From positions 21,849 to 85,848 of the forward strand of contig NZ_JAGTJJ010000050.1 in assembly GCF_028435365.1 (NCBI RefSeq): a stretch of DNA of 64,000 bases, read 5' to 3'. The notes under the pieces are model-generated. The model had not been told where the DNA came from and did not search any database. It saw only the letters and a list, made by a program, of their open reading frames with translations. This stretch comes from Polyangium jinanense. Its GTDB lineage: Bacteria; Myxococcota; Polyangia; Polyangiales; Polyangiaceae. Made by a program: the position numbers and the translations under genes. This document shows positions 34,402 through 48,793 of this stretch, one piece after another. How positions within the stretch are numbered: position 1 is the stretch's first letter; every line of letters starts with the position of its first letter.

Positions 34402-35544
34402 GTGGTGGATTTCTCGCTGTCCGAAGAGCACAAGGGTCTCATCGAGACCGCCCGCCGCTTCACGAAGGAGCGGATCATCCCGATCGCGGCCGCGTGTGAT
34501 CACGAGTCCCGCTTCCCGATGGAGGTGTTCCGCGAGGCGTGGGAGATCGGCCTCGTCAACCCGACGGTCCCGGCCGAGTACGGCGGGTCGGGCATGGGCG
34601 AGCTCGAGAACGCGATCATCACGGAGGAGCTCGCGTACGGGTGCACGGGCATCCAGACGAGCCTGCTCGCGAACGGCCTCGCGCTGACGCCGATCAAGCT
34701 CGGCGGGAGCGAGGAGCAGAAGAAGAAGTATCTCGGCCTGCTGACGAGCGAGCCGGTGATGGCGAGCTACGCGACGAGCGAGCCCGACGCAGGCAGCGAC
34801 GTGGCCGGCATCAAGACGCGCTTCGCGCAGCACGGCGACGACTACGTGCTGAACGGGCAGAAGTGCTGGATCACGAACGCGAGTTACGCGCGGTTCTACG
34901 TGATCTTCGCGACGAGCAATCCCGACCTCCGGCACAAGGGCATCGCGGCGTTCATCGTCGATCGCGACACGCCGGGGCTCCGCGTGGGCAAGAAGGAGGA
35001 CAAACTCGGGCAACGCGCGAGCGACACGGCGCAGATCTTCCTCGAGGACGTGGTCGTGCCGAAGGCGAACCTGCTCGCGCCCGAGGGCAAGGGCTTCAAG
35101 CTCGCGATGGAGACGTTCAACCAGACGCGTCCCGACATCGGCGCGGGCGCGACGGGCCTGATGCGTCGTTGCCTCGACGAGTGCGTGGCGTACGCGAAGG
35201 AGCGCAAGACCTTCGGGACGCCGATCGCGAACCACCAGCTCGTGCAGTGGATGATCGCGGAGATGGCCATCCGCGTGGAGGCGACGCGGCTCCTCTACCA
35301 GAAGGCCGCGTGGAACCTCGATCACGGCGTGCGCGATCCGATCGTCTCGAGCTTCGCCAAGGCCTACGGCGCGGACAGCGCGATGCAGACGGCCGTCGAC
35401 GCCGTGCAGGTCTTCGGCGGCAATGGGTACGTGAAGGAGTACCCCGTCGAGAAGCTCATGCGCGACGCGAAGGTCCTGCAGATTTACGAGGGCACGAGCC
35501 AGATCCAACGGATCGTGATCGCGAAGCAGCTCTTCGGGGGCTAG
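34402..35544 (+). CDS. Acyl-CoA dehydrogenase
   Basis: 380 aa, the usual length for this flavoprotein family, which oxidises acyl-CoA to trans-2-enoyl-CoA. Visible features are ATSEPDAGSDVAGI and KCWITNASYA (FAD/substrate segments), QVFGGNGYVKEYPVE and the C-terminal QIYEGTSQIQRIVIA, whose Glu is the catalytic base in short/medium-chain enzymes. GTG start 34402, 6 nt after the preceding small gene. Substrate chain length cannot be told from sequence. No electron-transfer flavoprotein genes nearby. Confidence 0.93.
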   Translation: MVDFSLSEEHKGLIETARRFTKERIIPIAAACDHESRFPMEVFREAWEIGLVNPTVPAEYGGSGMGELENAIITEELAYGCTGIQTSLLANGLALTPIKLGGSEEQKKKYLGLLTSEPVMASYATSEPDAGSDVAGIKTRFAQHGDDYVLNGQKCWITNASYARFYVIFATSNPDLRHKGIAAFIVDRDTPGLRVGKKEDKLGQRASDTAQIFLEDVVVPKANLLAPEGKGFKLAMETFNQTRPDIGAGATGLMRRCLDECVAYAKERKTFGTPIANHQLVQWMIAEMAIRVEATRLLYQKAAWNLDHGVRDPIVSSFAKAYGADSAMQTAVDAVQVFGGNGYVKEYPVEKLMRDAKVLQIYEGTSQIQRIVIAKQLFGG

Positions 35545-35647
35545 CCCCCACATCCCCGCCTTTTCCTCCCGCCCCCTCTACACGCGCGCGCCGACCGTTG
35601 ATATCAACGAAGGCTCGGAAATTTCCTTTCGCGGGAGGAATGGCTTC

Positions 35648-37255
35648 ATGCGGACACGTCGCGCGCACCTCAATACCCCCAAGGCGTCCACGGGCGCCGG
35701 TAAGCTCCTCGGCACGGGCACCGTGCTCGCCTCGTTCGTCTGTGCAGGCGCCCTCGTGGCGCTCGTGTCGGCGTGCGGGGACGGGAGCAGCAACGGCTCG
35801 GGGGGCTCGGGCGGCCAGGGCGGCGCAGGCGCGACGGGCGGCCAGGGCGGCGACGGGCTCCAAGACTTCGTGACGAGCGCGTCGAGCAGCTCGTCGTCGA
35901 GCTCCTCTGGGGCCGGCGGGCAGGACGCCGGGCCGACGTGCGACCCGCCGAACCCCGCGGGCGGCACGTCCGTGTTCGCCGCCGCCTACGGGGATTCGCA
36001 GACCCAGAGCGGCGTGTCCGTCTCGACCGACAAGATGGGCAACATCCTCCTCGCCGGCGCCTTCCAGGGCGCGATGAACCTCGGCGGGACCATGCTCACG
36101 AGCGGCGGCAAGGAGGACGCGTTCATCGCGAAGTTCTCCCCGAACGGCCAGGTGCTCTGGGCGAAGCGCTTCGGCGACGCGCAGAACCAGAGCGCGACGG
36201 GCATCGGCGCCGACGCCGAGGGCAACGTCTACGTGACGGGCATCTTCATCGGCACCGTCAATTTCGGCGGCCAGAACCTCACGAGCGATACGAACTTCTT
36301 CCAGGACGTCTTCCTCGTGAAGTTCGCGCCCGACGGCACCCACCAGTGGAGCAAGAAGTTCGGCGATTCGAACATCCAGTACGCGCGCGCGCTCGCGGTC
36401 GACGGCATCGGCAACGTCGTCATCTCGGGCTACTTCCAGCAGCAGGTCGACTTCGGCGGCGGTGTCCTCACCGCGTCGGGATCGGCCTTCGACGTGTTCC
36501 TCGCCAAGTTCAACGCCACGGGGCAACACCTCTGGAGCCGGACGTACGGCAACGAGGCGGATCAGTCGGCGAAGAGCCTCGCCGTCGACGGCTCGGGCAA
36601 CGTGTACGTCGCGGGCGAGGCGTCGGGCTCGATCGATTTCGGCACAGGGCCGCTCACGGCCGCGGGCAACCCGAGCGCGTTCGTCGCGAAGCTCGATTCG
36701 CAAGGCGCGCCGATCTGGGCGAAGATCAGCGCGGGCGCGGGCAAGGCTTCGGCGAACGCGGTCGCGGTGTCGCCCACGGGCGCGGTGGCCGTGGCCGGGC
36801 AGTTCCAGGGCACGTTCGATCTCGGCGGCAAGCCCATGACGAACCCCGACCTCGACGACGCGTTCGTCTCGGTGCTCACCGCGGGCGGCGCGCAGACGTA
36901 CACGCTCAGGTTCGGCGACGAGACGTTCCAGCGCGCCGACGGCGTGGCGTTCGCGCCGAACGGGGACCTGCTTCTGGCGGGCGCGTTCACGGGTTCGATC
37001 GATCTTGGCGGCGGGGCCATTCCGAGCGCGGAAGGGTTCGACATGTTCCTCGGCCGCTTCGCCGCGAAGGACGGCTGCCTCGAGTGGGGCCGCGGCTACG
37101 GCGGGCCGCTCGTGCAGTCGCCGCAGTCGCTCGTCTTCGATCCGGCGTCCGGCAACGTGGTGCTCACGGGCAGCTTCGGCGGCACGGTCGACTTTGGCCT
37201 TGGCCCGGTGTCCGCGGCCGGTGACGACGCTTTCCTCTTCGCTGTCAAGCCCTGA
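35648..37255 (+). CDS. Secreted beta-propeller (SBBP-like) lipoprotein
   Basis: 535 aa. Lipoprotein signal with VSAC at about residue 42 (long n-region), then Gly/Gln- and poly-Ser-rich linkers (about 46-95). Eight or so repeats of a motif like AVDGSGNVYVAGEASGSIDFG / DVFLAKFNATGQHLWSRTYG follow, as in SBBP/beta-propeller proteins of myxobacteria. Probably exposed on the cell surface. ATG 35648 has GGGAGG upstream. Stop at 37255. Confidence 0.85.
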   Translation: MRTRRAHLNTPKASTGAGKLLGTGTVLASFVCAGALVALVSACGDGSSNGSGGSGGQGGAGATGGQGGDGLQDFVTSASSSSSSSSSGAGGQDAGPTCDPPNPAGGTSVFAAAYGDSQTQSGVSVSTDKMGNILLAGAFQGAMNLGGTMLTSGGKEDAFIAKFSPNGQVLWAKRFGDAQNQSATGIGADAEGNVYVTGIFIGTVNFGGQNLTSDTNFFQDVFLVKFAPDGTHQWSKKFGDSNIQYARALAVDGIGNVVISGYFQQQVDFGGGVLTASGSAFDVFLAKFNATGQHLWSRTYGNEADQSAKSLAVDGSGNVYVAGEASGSIDFGTGPLTAAGNPSAFVAKLDSQGAPIWAKISAGAGKASANAVAVSPTGAVAVAGQFQGTFDLGGKPMTNPDLDDAFVSVLTAGGAQTYTLRFGDETFQRADGVAFAPNGDLLLAGAFTGSIDLGGGAIPSAEGFDMFLGRFAAKDGCLEWGRGYGGPLVQSPQSLVFDPASGNVVLTGSFGGTVDFGLGPVSAAGDDAFLFAVKP

Positions 37256-37525
37256 AACGAGGGTTACACCCGCCCCGGGGCTGATTTCCGGGGTGCGTTC
37301 GTGTGACACGTCGCGGCAACGAAGCCGCCGCCAACCGTCCAACACGTGCGACGCGATGAGCCCTGGGCAGAGAGGGCAGGTTGCGGGCGCGCCGGGGGCT
37401 TCTCCGGGGCTTGTGGTGCGGCGAGCGCTCTGAGATCCTGATCGACAATGCACGCCTACGTCGAATCTTCGACGGGAAGGCGCGTGTGGAACGGGTGCAC
37501 GTCGGTGCGCCTCTCGGAGCTACCC
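37256..37525. other. Intergenic region upstream of the giant MopE-type gene
   Basis: 270 nt with no convincing gene. The frame of the giant gene extends up to 37448 but without a ribosome site or signal-like sequence. I see no clear terminator; a GCCCCGGGGC palindrome near 37271-37280 is short. Confidence 0.5.
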
Positions 37526-42192
<4,667 letters not shown>

Positions 42193-42196
<4 letters not shown>

Positions 42197-45100
42197 GCTC
42201 GCTAGGCAAGGCGTTCCGACGCTTGGGGCTGCGCTCGGCCAAGCCGAGCTACGCCCCAAACCCCTTCGGGCTGGTCCTCTCGTCCCTCGTGGTCTCGGCG
42301 CTCGCGCTCGGGGCCGCGGGGTGCACGACGGACGCGTTCTGCTTCGACAAATGCGCCGGCGACACGCCCTCGGGCTCGGGCTCCGGCTCGGGCTCGGGCG
42401 GATCGGGCGGTCAGGGCGGCGAAGGCGGCGACAACTGCTTCCCGTTCTGCGGCACCGACGGTGGTCCGGGTGGGGGCGGCGGCGGCGGCGGCGGCCCGTG
42501 CGTCCCGACGAACGGCGGCGTCGAGAAGTGCGACGGCCTCGACAACGACTGCAACGGCGCGGTCGACGACGGCCCGAACATCAACCTCGAGAGCAAGACG
42601 ACGTGCGGAACGTGTGACAACAACTGCTACACGAAGCTGCTCAACACCGATCCCACGACCATCACCTGCGTGCCGAGCCCGAACCCGGGCACGGAGCCGG
42701 GCGAGTGCACGGGCACGTGCGTGTCGGGCTACTACGACCTCGATGGCGACAAGGCCTGCGAGTACTACTGCATCAAGAACACGCCGGACGACGCGTCGTG
42801 CAACAACAAGGACGACGACTGCGACGGCGTGAAAGACGAGGACGTCAACCTCTGCACGAGCACGACGGACTGCGGCAAGTGCGGGAACAACTGCGTCGTC
42901 ATCAACGGCACGTCCGAGTGTGCGACGACCGCGGGCGCCGGCGAGGCGTGCTCCCCGGCGAACACGCAGTGCAAGATCAAGCAGTGCGACGTGGGCTTCT
43001 ACGACCTCGACAACTCCGTCGCGACGGGCTGCGAGTACCAGTGCACCCCGTCGAACGGCGGCGTCGAGAAGTGTGGTGACAGCGTCGACAACGACTGCGA
43101 CGGCAAGATCGACGAGGCCGACGACCTCTCGATGGATCCGCAGATCGGCAAGAACTGCTTCGGCGATCCGGACGGCATCTGCGGTCTGCTCGCCGCCGCC
43201 GGCAAGACGGCGTGCGTCGGGAACAAGGTCGTCTGCGCCGGTCCGAACGTCGTCGTCGAGGGGCAGATCCAGGAGATCTGCAACGGCCTCGACGACGACT
43301 GCGACGGCCAGGTCGACGACAGCCCCACGGACGCCGGCAACTCCTGCGGCCAGAGCAACATCTTCCCCTGTCAGTTCGGCAAGCAGCAGTGCCAGAACGG
43401 TCAGCTCGTCTGCGTCGGCGCGGTGAACCCCTCGGCCGAGCTCTGCAACGGCCAGGACGACAACTGCAACGGCGCGATCGACGACATGCCCGTCGACGTG
43501 GGCGCGACGTGCGGTTTGACCGACGTCGGTCCCTGCCAGAAGGGCGTGGAGCAATGCCTGCCCGGCGGCCAGAAGACGTGCGTCGGTGAGATCGCGCCGA
43601 AGACCGAGACGTGCAACGCCCAGGACGACGACTGCAACGGGCTCGTCGACGACGTCGCGGGCACCGGCTCGGCGTGCGGGCAGAGCAGCACGTCGCCTTG
43701 CAAGCTCGGCACGCTGCAGTGCATGGGGCAGACGCTCACGTGCGTCGGGAACATCGACCCGAAGGCCGAGACCTGCAACTCGATCGACGACGACTGCGAT
43801 GGTCAGGTCGACGAGGGCATCCCGACCCAGCAATGCGTGCCCGTCGGCGCGCCGCCGAACCTCGTGTACGGCGGCCTGAGCAAGTGCGTGAAGGGCACGC
43901 AGACGTGCGGCGGCGCGTGCACGGGTTACATCGGGCCGAGCGCGGAGACGTGCAACAGCCTCGACGACGACTGCGACGGCATCGTCGACAACAACCTGAA
44001 CCTCGGCGCTTGCAACGTGCCGCCTGCGCCCCCCGCGGGCGCGACGTCGCCGTGCAAGGCGGGCCAGCAGTCGTGCGTGGGCGGCGTTCTGACGTGCCAG
44101 AATTCGGTCGGACCGTCGAGCAGCGTCGACAGCTGCGGCGTGGACTCGAACTGCGACGGCACGCTGACCGGTCAGCCGAACCTGCAGACCGACGTCGCGA
44201 ACTGCGGCGCGTGCGGCAACAACTGCTACGCGAACGCGGTGCACGCGATCTGGTCGTGCACGTCGGGCATGTGCGCCTTCCAGGGTTGCGAGAACGGCTA
44301 CTACGATCTCAACAACGACAAGAAGTGCGAGTACAGCTGCCAGTACAAGCAGGCGCAGGAGATCTGCAACGGCGAGGATGACGATTGCGACGGGCAGATC
44401 GACGAGGGCGTCGTGGCCCCGACGCCGGTGCAGGTCTGCGGCGTGAGCGTCACGGCCATGCGGCCGGAGTGCACGTCGCAGGTGACGGTCGCATGCACGC
44501 AGGGCGCGTGGAAGTGCACGTTCCCGGCGGGCGTGTGCAACGGCGCGGCCCCGAACTACTGCTCGGGCGCCACGGAGGTCTGCGACAACCTCGACAACGA
44601 CTGCGACGGCATCCTCAACGAGAACGTGCCGAACTACGGCAAGGCCTGCGCGAGCGACGACGGCCTTCCGGCGCCCGGACACGGCGCCTGCCGCAAGACC
44701 GGCACGTTCGTGTGCAGCGGCGCGAACGCGACGACGTGCAACGCGGTCAAGGCCGACTGCGCGACCTTGCCCGGCGGCTGCACCGAGCAGTGCGACGGCG
44801 TGGACAACGATTGCGACGGGCTCGTCGACGAGACGTACGTCTCGAAGGGCTCGAACGCGACGTACTACGTCAAACCCGCGGTCACGCGCATCGCGACGAG
44901 CCTCTGGATCTACAGCTACGAGGCGAGCCGGCCGAACGCCGTCACGGATGTCGCGAACAACGTCATCACGCCCGGCAACGGCAACGGCTACCACGTGACC
45001 GCGCCTGCGGGCACGACGCTCGACAAGACGCTCGCGTGCTCGGTGCCAGGCAAGCTGCCGTGGTTCAACGTGACGCCGGCCGAGGTCGAGCAGACGTGCA

Positions 45101-45561
45101 ACGCGATGGGCGGGTCCATCTGCTCGACGGCCGACTGGACGACCTCGTGCCAGGCGACGCTCGGCTGCTCCTGGGGCTACAACCCGCGCGGCGCGGCGTG
45201 CACGTCGACGTACGACGCCACGAAGTTCTGCAACATCGGACCCTCGTTCGACTTCAGCTCGTCGATCGCGGGGGATCAGGACGGCTTGCTCTTCACGGGC
45301 TCGACCAGCCTGCAGAACTGCTGGGCGGACTGGTTGAACCTGCAGGGCAACAACGCCACGACGGGCAAGCTCTACGACATCACGGGCAACCTCCGTGAGA
45401 TCACGAAGAGCGCGACGAACACGTATCCGCTCATGGGCGGCGCGTTCAACACCGGCGACCCCGGCGGCGCGACGTGCTCGTTCCAGTTCTACACGGTCGA
45501 TCCGACGTTCAAGCTCTTCGACCTCGGCTTCCGCTGCTGCTTCGCGCAGAACCCCGGCTGA
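42193..45561 (+). CDS. Giant lipoprotein with MopE-type repeats and FGE-sulfatase-like C-terminal domain
   Basis: 1122 aa from ATG 42193 (GGAGG at 42181-42185). Lipobox GAAGC at about residue 44, then Ser/Gly-rich linker. I count 11 clear CxxxDxDCDGxxDE-type repeats, plus one degenerate copy, spread to about residue 880. The last 230 residues resemble the formylglycine-generating-enzyme (sulfatase-modifying factor) fold: VTPAEVEQTCNAMGG, LYDITGNLREIT, GFRCCF. That fold in surface proteins often has no sulfatase role. Translationally coupled to the vWA/MYXO-CTERM gene, so the two products probably act together at the cell surface. Confidence 0.88.
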
Positions 45562-45569
45562 CAAAACGA

Positions 45570-45603
45570 ATCGAGCGGGCGCCTCTCTCGGCGCCCGCTC
45601 GAT
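45570..45603. terminator. Strong hairpin terminator between convergent genes
   Basis: Perfect 14-bp stem ATCGAGCGGGCGCC (45570-45583) / GGCGCCCGCTCGAT (45590-45603) with loop TCTCTC. There is no good T run after it on the plus strand; on the minus strand the flank reads TTCGTTTTG. It separates the giant lipoprotein gene from the convergent histidine kinase gene. Confidence 0.75.
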
Positions 45604-45654
45604 GTCTCGCGTCCCTCGCGAAGGCGCGCCGTGCGCGCGCCCCTCGCGGTTCGC

Positions 45655-46542
45655 TCAATCCCTTCGATCGTGATGATTCGAGAGCGCTGCGCCGTCGGCC
45701 GCGGGCAGCGTGAAGTGGATCGTGCTCCCACGCCCCACCTCGCTCTGCGCGCCGATGTGCCCGCCGTGCGCCTCGACGATGCCCTTGGCGACGTAGACGC
45801 CGAGGCCCATGCCCTGACACGCGCGACGCCCCTCCGGCGGCCTGCGCGAGAACAGCATCGGCCGATCGAGCTCGGCGATGCCCGGACCCGTGTCGGTCAC
45901 GGAGAAGCGCGCGCCCGACGGTGCGGGCTCGGCGCGGATCGTGATCGAGCCGCCCTTCTGCATGAAGCGCGCGGCGTTGCTCACGAGCCGCGAGAGGACC
46001 TGCAGCACGCGGGCACGATCGACGTAGAGCGCCGGCAGGTGCGGCGAGACCTCTTTCGCGACCGCGATCGGGCGCTGCGCCGTGGCGAGGGCCGCGGCCA
46101 GCGCGGCGGCCTCCACGATCGACGCCGCGTCGTGCACCTCCTGTCCGATCGGCAACTTCCCCGCGTCGATGTTTGCTGCGTCGACGAGGTCTTCGACGAT
46201 CTGGTTCATCTCCAGCGCGGCACGCTTGATCGTCTGGAGCTGACGATCGTGCGCTGGATCCCCGCCGAGTTCGCGCGCGAGCAGCGTCGTCGTCACCATC
46301 ACCACGCCGAGCGGGTTGCGCAGGTCGTGCGAGACGATGGTGAGCAGCTCCGCGCGCTGCGCTTCGGCGCCTTTGGCGCGCCGCTCGAGCTCTCGACATC
46401 GCCGCTCGAGCTCGGCCACGTAACGCGCGTCTTTCGTTTGCACGGCTGGCATGCGAGCGCGCTTCGTCGCGGGGCGCGTCGTGCTTCGCGACGGCCCATT
46501 TGCCGGCTTGCTTGCTTGTTTGCGTTTCCTCGCTTCGGCCAC
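45655..46542 (-). CDS. Sensor histidine kinase, no membrane segment
   Basis: 295 aa from GTG 46542, chosen because AAAGAGG lies just upstream; GTG 46608 would add 22 residues. Lys/Arg-rich N-terminus, a coiled-coil stretch (ELERRCRELERRAKGAEAQ), HisKA with SHDLRNPL (His72), N box LVSNAARF, G1 DTGPGI and G2 GMGLGVYVAKGIVEAHGG. Cytoplasmic and without a sensor domain, so it likely takes input from a partner. Divergent from the response regulator gene at 46823, a natural cognate. Confidence 0.88.
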   Translation of the reverse strand: MAEARKRKQASKPANGPSRSTTRPATKRARMPAVQTKDARYVAELERRCRELERRAKGAEAQRAELLTIVSHDLRNPLGVVMVTTTLLARELGGDPAHDRQLQTIKRAALEMNQIVEDLVDAANIDAGKLPIGQEVHDAASIVEAAALAAALATAQRPIAVAKEVSPHLPALYVDRARVLQVLSRLVSNAARFMQKGGSITIRAEPAPSGARFSVTDTGPGIAELDRPMLFSRRPPEGRRACQGMGLGVYVAKGIVEAHGGHIGAQSEVGRGSTIHFTLPAADGAALSNHHDRRD

Positions 46543-46822
46543 GATCGCCTCTTTGATTGGCAGGGTAACGCGACATCGCGCGGCGGATGCAGTCGGAGAT
46601 CGCCTCACTCCGCCATCCGTGCTGCGATGTCCGGAAGCGCCCGCGTCGGGTTTCTCCCGATAGGCCGCTCAGGCGCGTCTCCACGGCCCAAGAAGGGCAC
46701 AAATCCGTGCCTGAGGTTCCCTGCCTGCGGCTATCATCGACCCTTGCCCGCGACGCACGCTGCGCCTCGGGTGAGGGGTAGGCGGCGACGCGCGCTCCAT
46801 TGATGACCGGGGGTTTTACGTC

Positions 46823-47245
46823 GTGAAGACGACAGACGAAACTGGGCTCGGGCAACAACACGGCGGCCTCTCGCCGCTCGTCCTCGTGGTCGACGACTTC
46901 GACGACAACCGCGAGATGTTCACGGAGTTTCTTTCGTTCTCCGGGTTCCGCGTGGCGCAGGCTGCAACCGGGCGAGAGGCGCTGACACAGGCGTTCTCCC
47001 TCTTGCCCGATCTGATCCTCATGGATCTATCGCTGCCCGAGCTCGACGGGCTCGAAGCGACGCGGTTCCTGAAGAGCGACGAGCGGACCAAGCGCATCCC
47101 GATCGTGGCGCTGACGGGACACGCGCTCGCGGGTCACTCGAAGGACGCCAAGGAAGCAGGTTGCGACTCGTTCTTGACGAAGCCGTGCCTGCCCGACGCG
47201 CTGGTGACCGAGATCAAGCGGGTCCTCGGCGCGCGCGCTCGCTAG
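46823..47245 (+). CDS. Single-domain response regulator (CheY-like)
   Basis: 140 aa from GTG 46823. Acid pocket Asp24/Asp25, phosphoacceptor Asp68 (LILMDLSLPELDG), Thr98 and Lys120 (LTKP). No output domain, so it signals by protein-protein contact or phosphotransfer. Divergent from the histidine kinase gene with a gap of about 280 nt, and convergent with a second single-domain regulator. Confidence 0.92.
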   Translation: MKTTDETGLGQQHGGLSPLVLVVDDFDDNREMFTEFLSFSGFRVAQAATGREALTQAFSLLPDLILMDLSLPELDGLEATRFLKSDERTKRIPIVALTGHALAGHSKDAKEAGCDSFLTKPCLPDALVTEIKRVLGARAR

Positions 47246-47303
47246 CGACGCGCACCGACGACGTTCATTACAGAGGGGGGGGAACATGAGAGCATCCGTG
47301 GGC

Positions 47304-47732
47304 TCACGGGTGGGCGTGCGCGCGGATGGCGTCACGCAAGAGGCGGGCAGCTTCGTCCCAGTCGACGGGCTTGACCAGGACCGCGTCGAACGCGCTGTTC
47401 GCGAGCTTGGCGCGCGCGGAGAGATCGCGCCGACCCGTGCACGCGAAGAGCGCCATCCGTTGCGTCGCGGGATCGGAGCGCAGCGCTTCGGCAACGACGA
47501 ACCCGTCGATGCCGGGCATGCGCAGATCACACAGGACGGCATCCGGCACGTCCTGCGTGGCGAGGAAGACGCCGCGCAGGCCGCCTTTGGCGCGCTCGAC
47601 CTGGAAGCCGTGGGCTTCGAGCGAGGCCTCGGCGATCGCGAGGAAGTCGGGATCGTCGTCGACGATGAGCACGCGCGGGCGGAACACGCTCGTCTGCTCC
47701 ATCTCGCCGGCTCCGCCCATCGTCTCCGCCAT
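47304..47732 (-). CDS. Single-domain response regulator
   Basis: 142 aa from ATG 47732, preceded by a G-rich ribosome site (GGAGGGGG). Acid pocket DDD at 25-27, phosphoacceptor Asp69 (VLCDLRMPGIDG), Thr99 and Lys121 (LVKP). No output domain. Divergent from the second histidine kinase gene at 48002. Sequence is clearly different from the other regulator, so this is not a recent duplication. Confidence 0.92.
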   Translation of the reverse strand: MAETMGGAGEMEQTSVFRPRVLIVDDDPDFLAIAEASLEAHGFQVERAKGGLRGVFLATQDVPDAVLCDLRMPGIDGFVVAEALRSDPATQRMALFACTGRRDLSARAKLANSAFDAVLVKPVDWDEAARLLRDAIRAHAHP

Positions 47733-48001
47733 CCCGCCCCCTCCGACTGCGTGCAGATCGCCGTCCGCGCGAGAACACGCGCGACGAGACGTTTCGCTCC
47801 CCCATGTCTTGGACCAGCGCGCGCGATGCGCAATGCGGCGGCGCGGTCTCTGCGAACTTCGTCCTCGCGAGACGCCGGATCCGTCCGGCGGCTCTCTTCA
47901 CGAACTCCACGATCCTCGGCGTTTCCTGCGTGCTACGCAGTGTGCGTCGTGTGCTCGTTCAACGCTTACCGCGCCCCTTTTCGGGCTCTAGAGTGTGCCT
48001 C

Positions 48002-48748
48002 ATGAGTGTCGACGAGGTTTTCTTCGACCGAGTGGCCCACGACCTGCGTGGCGAGCTCTCGACGATGCTCGCCGGCGTCCACTACTTGCTCCGGTTCGGC
48101 CGGGATCTCTCGCCTCCGACGCGCGAGATGCTCGAACGGGTGAGCGGCGCGGGCGAGCGGCTCACGCGCATGCTCGCGGAGCTCGACGACGCCGTCTGGC
48201 TGCTCGACACCCACAAGCCGCTCGTGCTCGCGTCCCTCCGCTTCGGCGATCTCGTCGACGAGGTGATGACGCGCATCGAGCCCACGGTGAAGACGCGTGG
48301 CATCCGGCTCGTCCTCGAACAGACCGACGCCGACGCGGCGGCCGAGCTCGTCGGCGATGTGGATCTGCTCGCCACGGCGCTCACCTCGATCGTCGATCTC
48401 GCCACCTTGCGCGCGCCTTCGGGCACGGTGCACGTCACGGCCGAGACCCGAGACGGCGCGCCGATCGTGCGGGTGCGGGACGAGGGCGAGGCCGTGCCCA
48501 AGGACGTGCTCGCGCGCCTGTTCGAGCCCTTCGTCGAGCGGGAGATCGTGCCGCGCGAGACGCATGGCCGGCGCAAGCTCAGGCTCGGGATCGGCCTGCC
48601 GATCGCGCGGGCGATCTTCGAAGCGCACGGCGGCTCGCTCGTCGTGGATCCGAGCGACACGGGGCTCACGCTCCGGGGCGTGATCTCCTTGCGCAAGGCC
48701 TCCGAGATCCCGGTCGAGCCCGAGAAGGCGCGCGCCGCGTCCGGATAG
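48002..48748 (+). CDS. Histidine kinase with minimal HisKA and degenerate ATP-binding N box
   Basis: 248 aa. Begins almost directly with HisKA: RVAHDLRGELSTML, His13. The ATPase domain has LTSIVDLA where the conserved Asn of the N box is expected, RVRDEGEAVP at G1 and LGIGLPIARAIFEAHGG at G2. The missing Asn suggests weak or altered ATP/Mg binding. No sensor or membrane segment. Paired divergently with the regulator at 47304-47732; the two-pair layout mirrors the neighbouring kinase/regulator pair. Confidence 0.85.
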   Translation: MSVDEVFFDRVAHDLRGELSTMLAGVHYLLRFGRDLSPPTREMLERVSGAGERLTRMLAELDDAVWLLDTHKPLVLASLRFGDLVDEVMTRIEPTVKTRGIRLVLEQTDADAAAELVGDVDLLATALTSIVDLATLRAPSGTVHVTAETRDGAPIVRVRDEGEAVPKDVLARLFEPFVEREIVPRETHGRRKLRLGIGLPIARAIFEAHGGSLVVDPSDTGLTLRGVISLRKASEIPVEPEKARAASG

Positions 48749-48793
48749 CCGGTGTCTTGCGACGACCGGGCGGGCATGCTCCGCTCGCCTCCC

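Noticed and set aside
42360..42500. Gly/Ser-rich short tandem repeats
   Set aside because: They are in-frame linkers of the lipoprotein, as in several other genes of the window (14060, 35800, 41930).
42202..45564. A 1120-residue minus-strand open frame opposite the second MopE-type gene
   Set aside because: Same reason: shadow of repeated Cys/Asp codons, with no ribosome site or domain.
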